From positions 1 through 9,432 of the forward strand of contig JAHFFF010000035.1 of NCBI GenBank assembly GCA_023248095.1: 9,432 nt of DNA. Direction: 5' to 3'. Positions 5,931 through 9,432 of this stretch are shown here, in pieces (within the stretch, counting starts at the first letter, position 1; every line of letters starts with the position of its first letter). The notes beneath the pieces were generated by a model. The model worked only from the letters and a program-made list of their open reading frames with translations. It made no database searches and had not been told where the DNA came from. A program made the translations under genes and the position numbers. This DNA is from Candidatus Omnitrophota bacterium (GTDB taxonomy: Bacteria > Omnitrophota > Gorgyraeia > 1-14-0-20-64-10).

Positions 5931-6830
5931 TTAAACGACCTCCAGGGAAAGATTCAGGGCCGGGGCGGAGTGGGTCAAGGCGCCGATGGAGATCCGATCC
6001 ACGCCGGTTAGGGCGATCGCGCGGACGTTGTCGAGAGTGACTCCACCGGAGGCTTCCAACAGCGGTCTGTAGGTACCGGGTCGTCCCGACCCCTTAATGG
6101 AGCGAAGCAGGGCGTTGCGCAACCGCACCACCTCCTGAATCTCCGTCAGCGGCATGTTGTCGAGAAGGATCAGCTCCGCCCGGGCGCTCAATGCCTGCCG
6201 GAACTCCTGCAGGCTCGTCACCTCCACCTCGATCGGCGTCTGTTTCTGAAGATTGGCTCGCGCCTCCTTCACCGCTTTCTCAATGCCGCCGATAAGCTTC
6301 AGGTGGTTGTCCTTAATCAGGACGCCGTCGTACAGGCCCATGCGGTGATTCACGCCGCCTCCGACAGCCACGGCGTATTTCTCGAGCAGGCGCAGGGTCG
6401 GCGTGGTCTTGCGGGTATCGAGTATCCTCGCCTGGGTGCCCTTCACCTTCTCCACGAAGGTCCGCGTGAGGGTTGCTATACCGGACAGCCGCCCGAGAAA
6501 ATTCAGAGAGACCCGCTCCCCCGCAAGAACCCCGCGGGACGGCCCTTCCAGGAAAGCGACCGCCTTATCGGGAAACACCTTTTGCCCATCCTGCACCGTC
6601 GGCTGAAAGCGGATCTTCGGCTCGACGAGGCCGAACGTCCACTCCGCCACCTGCAGGCCGGCAACCACTCCCTCCTGCCGGGCCACAATCTCCGCCTTGG
6701 CAAGCTGTCCCTTCGGAATAATCGCAAGGGAGGTGAGATCGCGGGAGCCAACGTCTTCCTTGAGCGCCGCGACGATAACCGGCAGGACCGCCTGCTGACT
6801 TAGTTGAGCTGTTTGAGGGTTTCTTTCCAT
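5931..6830 (-). CDS. nadC: Nicotinate-nucleotide diphosphorylase (carboxylating), quinolinate phosphoribosyltransferase
   Basis: The enzyme converts quinolinate and PRPP to nicotinate mononucleotide, CO2 and pyrophosphate, the step after NadA/NadB in de novo NAD synthesis. The 299-residue protein shows the family motifs: ERVSLNFLGRLSGIAT (105-120), DTRKT (138-142), NHRMGLYDGVLIKDNH (161-176), EVEV (201-204), LDNM (223-226), EASGG (259-263) and SIGALTHS (281-288). These include the basic residues expected to bind quinolinate and PRPP. It is slightly longer than most members, and the excess sits between LDNM and EASGG (about 245-256), where a palindromic DNA insertion is translated. The ATG lies 31 bases inside the end of valS with GGAG (6839-6842) 8 bases upstream, and no alternative start follows, so coupling to valS is likely. 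Only 14 bases separate its stop from the convergent surface-protein gene. Confidence 0.97.
   Translation of the reverse strand: MERNPQTAQLSQQAVLPVIVAALKEDVGSRDLTSLAIIPKGQLAKAEIVARQEGVVAGLQVAEWTFGLVEPKIRFQPTVQDGQKVFPDKAVAFLEGPSRGVLAGERVSLNFLGRLSGIATLTRTFVEKVKGTQARILDTRKTTPTLRLLEKYAVAVGGGVNHRMGLYDGVLIKDNHLKLIGGIEKAVKEARANLQKQTPIEVEVTSLQEFRQALSARAELILLDNMPLTEIQEVVRLRNALLRSIKGSGRPGTYRPLLEASGGVTLDNVRAIALTGVDRISIGALTHSAPALNLSLEVV
6063..6098. repeat. Palindromic element translated in frame inside nadC
   Basis: The core at 6078-6092 is a perfect inverted repeat of 6-base arms (GGGTCG / CGACCC) around TCC, next to the short palindrome GGTACC (6072-6077). It encodes IKGSGRPGTYRP (NadC residues 245-256), a basic, glycine-rich stretch that I do not expect in this family. 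LDNM and LLEASGG are about 30 residues apart here against about 16-19 in NadC proteins as I recall them. Boundaries and repeat status are inferred, since no second copy lies in the window. Confidence 0.5.
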
Positions 6831-9432
6831 TTGGAGAGCTCCGCATCCAATTCGCGCAGGGAATCTTCCTCCTCGGCCACCACCTCGGCGGGAGCCTTGG
6901 AACGAAACGTGGAATCCTCCAACCGGCTTCGCTTCGACCGCGCACGTGTTTCCAGCTCTTCCATCTCCTTTTGGATCCGCTTGCGCTCGACGGCCAGGTC
7001 CACCAAACCGGTGAGCGGAACGATGAGGTCCCAGGCGTCGAAGCCATCCTGCGCAGGCAGGTGGGAGACGATCGCCCCCTCTGGACGCTGCGCTGAAGCG
7101 CCCAGCGTCATCTCACCCACAACCGCCAGACGGAGGATGATCGACTGGTGCTGTGAAAGAAGATCGAGACCGGAAGAACCCCGTACGATCAGTTTCACCT
7201 TTTCCTTGGGAGGCACACGAAAGGTGGCCCGGATGTTCCGCACCTCGGTGATCGCCATCTGCAGCCGCTCGAAAACCTGCTCGGCCTGCGGATCCTTCCA
7301 GGCCGGCTCCGGCTCAGGCCAAGCAGCCTTCATGAGAGTCGCATCCGGCGACCCGGCCCCCATCAAATGCCACAGCTCCTCGGTGAGGAACGGCATGATC
7401 GGATGAAGCAGGGCCAAGGTACGCTCCAGCAAAGCATGGAGGATCCAGTTCGTGTTGTGGACGATTCCCTTCTCCGGCGATTCGCGCTGGAGCTTGGCAA
7501 TCTCCAGGTACCAGTCGCAGAAATCGTGCCAGACGAATTGGTACAGCCGCTTGGCCGTGTCGTTGAACCGGTATGCCCCGAGCGCCTCCGTCACCTCCGA
7601 CGTGATCCCCTGGAGCCGGCTCAGGATCCAACGGTCCGGGACCGTCATGAGGCGGGGATTGGAGGGAAGCGGCTCGCCGGGCCGCTGATCCGATCCCTCG
7701 ATGATAAGCCGGGAGGCGTTCCAAAGTTTGTTGGCGAAGTTGCGGCCCAGCAGGAATTTGTTCTCCGAGAGATAAAGGTCCTGCCCTTCGGAGGTCATGT
7801 GCGCGATGGAGAAGCGCAGCGCATCCGCCCCGATCCGGTCGATCACCTCCAGCGGATCGATGATGTTGCCGAGGGACTTGGACATCTTCTTCCCCCCCTC
7901 GACCCGGATGATGCCATGGATGTAAACGTCCCTAAATGGGAGCTGACGAAGAAAAAACTTCCCGGCCATCACCATGCGGGCCACCCAGAAGAAGATGATG
8001 TCCTGCCCGGTCACCAGCACCGACGTCGGATAAAAGGTGGATAGATCCTTGGTCTGTTCCGGCCAGCCCAGCGTGGAGAAGGGCCACAGCCAGGAGGAGA
8101 ACCAGGTATCGAGCACATCCTCGTCCTGAACGAGGGCTTCGCCGCCGCATCGCGGGCAGCGAATACCGGCATGGGAACCCTGGCTCGGAGCCGCCTCTCC
8201 AGCCGCGGCAACAACAATTCCAGCTTCCTTCTCGTTAAACGCCGTGCCGGAAGAGAGCGGTTTGCTCTGCCGCTCCTGCACATACGCCGGATAGCACTTC
8301 TTGCAATACCACGCCGGAATCCGATGGCCCCACCAGATCTGCCTGGAGATGCACCAGTCCCGGATGTTCCGCAGCCAATCGAGGTACACCTTCGTCCAGC
8401 GGTCCGGGATGAAGCGGGTGCCGTCTTTCTCCACCGCCTCGATCCCCAGCTTGGCCAGCGGCTGCATCTTGATGAACCACTGCGGAGAAAGGGTCGGCTC
8501 GATCACCGTCTTGCAGCGGTAGCAGTGGCCAATGGAGGTGTGATAATCCTCCGTCTTTACGAGAAGGCCTTGCGACTCCAGATCCAGCAAGATTTTCTTG
8601 CGGCACTCGAACCGATCCAGCCCGGCATACGGCCCGGCTTGGTCCCCCATTCGCCCGTCATCGAGAATCACGCGAATCGCTTCCAGGCCGTATTTCTGTC
8701 CCAGCAGGAAGTCGTTCATGTCATGGGCCGGTGTCACCTTGACCGCGCCACTGCCGAATTCCCGGTCAATCATCGGATCCCGGATAATCTTCAGCGTCCG
8801 TTTCAAAATTGGAAGAAGCAGCGCCTGGCCTTCCAACGAACGATACCGTCCATCCTCCGGATGGACAGCCACCGCGACATCACCCAAGAGAGTTTCCGGG
8901 CGCGTGGTGGCAACGACAACTCCTTCCGATTCGCCTTTCGACATGCTCAGGACGAACGGGTAGCGGATGTACCAGAGGTGCCCCTTCACCTCCTCGTGCA
9001 CCACTTCTTCATCGGAGAGGGCGGTCTGGCAGCGTGGACACCAGTTGACGAGGTAATAACCGCGATAGATGAGACCGGCCTTGTGGAGCTCGAGGAACGC
9101 CGTCTGAACCGCGCGGGAAAGCCCCTCATCCATCGTGAAGCGCTCGCGGCTCCAATCGCAGGAAGCGCCGAGACGGCGGAGTTGGCGCACGATGGTGGAA
9201 CCGTACTGTTCCTTCCATACCCATACCTTCTCAACGAATTTTTCGCGGCCGAGCTGGTGGCGGGTGACCTTTTCCTTGGCGAGCTGCCGCTCCACGACGT
9301 TCTGCGTAGCAATCCCGGCGTGATCGGTGCCGGGCACCCACAGCGCCGCGTACCCCTGCATCCGCTTCCAGCGGATCAGGATGTCCTGCAGTGTGTTGTT
9401 CAGGGCGTGGCCCATGTGCAGGATGCCGGTGA
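6800..9432 (-). CDS. valS: Valyl-tRNA synthetase (partial, N-terminus beyond the right edge)
   Basis: This class Ia synthetase charges tRNA-Val and edits misactivated threonine. The fragment of 876 full codons begins just before the HIGH-type motif H-M-G-H (about 9405-9418), so only about the first 40-50 residues are missing. Counting from the M at 9415: GTDHAGIATQ (29-38); zinc-type NWCPRC (124-129); editing-domain TTRPETLLGD (170-179); GSGAVKVTPAHD (221-232); HCYRCK (297-302); a CKKC/CPRC pair at 371-374 and 420-423; DVLDTWFSSWLWPFSTLGWP (433-452); KKMSKS (509-514); an anticodon-binding helical region; and the C-terminal coiled-coil arm (about 805-871), diagnostic of ValRS over IleRS. Two oddities are an in-frame palindromic repeat at residues 154-162 and a 45-residue linker between the two CxxC pairs, longer than usual. 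It is upstream of and overlaps nadC. Confidence 0.98.
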   Translation of the reverse strand, partial: TGILHMGHALNNTLQDILIRWKRMQGYAALWVPGTDHAGIATQNVVERQLAKEKVTRHQLGREKFVEKVWVWKEQYGSTIVRQLRRLGASCDWSRERFTMDEGLSRAVQTAFLELHKAGLIYRGYYLVNWCPRCQTALSDEEVVHEEVKGHLWYIRYPFVLSMSKGESEGVVVATTRPETLLGDVAVAVHPEDGRYRSLEGQALLLPILKRTLKIIRDPMIDREFGSGAVKVTPAHDMNDFLLGQKYGLEAIRVILDDGRMGDQAGPYAGLDRFECRKKILLDLESQGLLVKTEDYHTSIGHCYRCKTVIEPTLSPQWFIKMQPLAKLGIEAVEKDGTRFIPDRWTKVYLDWLRNIRDWCISRQIWWGHRIPAWYCKKCYPAYVQERQSKPLSSGTAFNEKEAGIVVAAAGEAAPSQGSHAGIRCPRCGGEALVQDEDVLDTWFSSWLWPFSTLGWPEQTKDLSTFYPTSVLVTGQDIIFFWVARMVMAGKFFLRQLPFRDVYIHGIIRVEGGKKMSKSLGNIIDPLEVIDRIGADALRFSIAHMTSEGQDLYLSENKFLLGRNFANKLWNASRLIIEGSDQRPGEPLPSNPRLMTVPDRWILSRLQGITSEVTEALGAYRFNDTAKRLYQFVWHDFCDWYLEIAKLQRESPEKGIVHNTNWILHALLERTLALLHPIMPFLTEELWHLMGAGSPDATLMKAAWPEPEPAWKDPQAEQVFERLQMAITEVRNIRATFRVPPKEKVKLIVRGSSGLDLLSQHQSIILRLAVVGEMTLGASAQRPEGAIVSHLPAQDGFDAWDLIVPLTGLVDLAVERKRIQKEMEELETRARSKRSRLEDSTFRSKAPAEVVAEEEDSLRELDAELSKWKETLKQLN
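8159..8293 (-). other. Extended linker between paired CxxC motifs of ValRS
   Basis: These 45 codons lie between CKKC and CPRC. The middle part (VVAAAGEAAPSQGSHAG) is low in complexity and looks like a flexible loop. As I recall, related synthetases have about 15 residues between such cysteine pairs, so roughly 30 residues look inserted. The reading frame is intact and the four cysteines, likely a zinc knuckle, are kept. Confidence 0.4.
8930..8956. repeat. Dispersed palindromic repeat inserted in frame in valS
   Basis: The arms TTCGCCTT (8930-8937) and AGGACGAA (8949-8956) pair over 8 bases with one G-U wobble around an 11-base loop. The sequence closely matches a dispersed intergenic and intragenic repeat seen in many bacterial phyla (core form CCTTCGACAAGCTCAGGACG, from memory). 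It is translated as FVLSMSKGE, ValRS fragment residues 154-162, exactly nine codons. The host site is the loop between RYP and VVVATTRPET at the entry of the editing domain, where family members vary in length. Confidence 0.75.

Noticed and set aside
5890..5933. Possible shared terminator between the convergent surface-protein gene and nadC.
   Set aside because: Only 14 bases separate the stops and the best hairpin has a 4-bp stem with no run of T; I cannot support a terminator.
7367..8044. A 225-codon plus-strand frame opposite valS.
   Set aside because: It is a shadow frame of the conserved ValRS coding sequence typical of G+C-rich DNA.
8182..8192. Short palindrome GGCTCGGAGCC in the ValRS linker as a third inserted repeat.
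   Set aside because: Five-base arms around one base are too short to stand out in G+C-rich coding DNA, and it matches no repeat I know.

Overview
The window is a compact bacterial chromosome segment of moderately high G+C. It carries housekeeping genes on the minus strand (birA, uvrB, nadC, valS) and one long surface-protein gene on the plus strand. No plasmid, phage or transposase gene, RNA gene or CRISPR array is visible. The lineage cannot be fixed from sequence alone. Valyl-tRNA synthetase of the type with paired CxxC motifs, and palindromic repeats inside coding genes, suggest an environmental bacterium from a little-cultured group (Nitrospirota-, Omnitrophota/PVC- or deltaproteobacteria-like). 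This is a low-confidence inference.

Left block, transcribed right to left: uvrB (877-2922), a small unrecognised membrane protein (353-880) and the N-terminal part of birA (1-356, running off the left edge). Both junctions are 4-base stop/start overlaps, so the three genes look like one translationally coupled operon. Its promoter appears to be an extended -10 box lying only 8 bases before the uvrB ATG, which suggests a leaderless message.

Middle: a divergent gene (3049-5916) for a secreted protein of about 955 residues. It has a signal peptide, a cysteine-containing N-terminal region, two duplicated LamG/concanavalin-like sandwich domains and four C-terminal tandem repeats of about 95 residues, each with a D-W-I-G-I-S type core and a G-T-Y-E-A-R-L-Y end. 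It has its own extended -10 box, also placed for leaderless transcription. This gene and the small membrane-protein gene look more A/T-rich than their neighbours and are the accessory part of the window.

Right block, transcribed right to left: valS (6800-9432, its start lies beyond the right edge) and nadC (5931-6830), overlapping by 31 bases. nadC converges on the surface-protein gene with only 14 bases between the stop codons.

The most interesting signals are two short palindromic elements lodged in frame inside essential enzymes. A 27-base copy of a widespread dispersed repeat lies in the editing-domain region of valS (8930-8956), and a different palindromic insertion lies in a loop of nadC (about 6063-6098). 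Both are translated and keep the reading frame, which recalls the in-frame palindromic elements known from Rickettsia. The second point of interest is the architecture of the large secreted protein.
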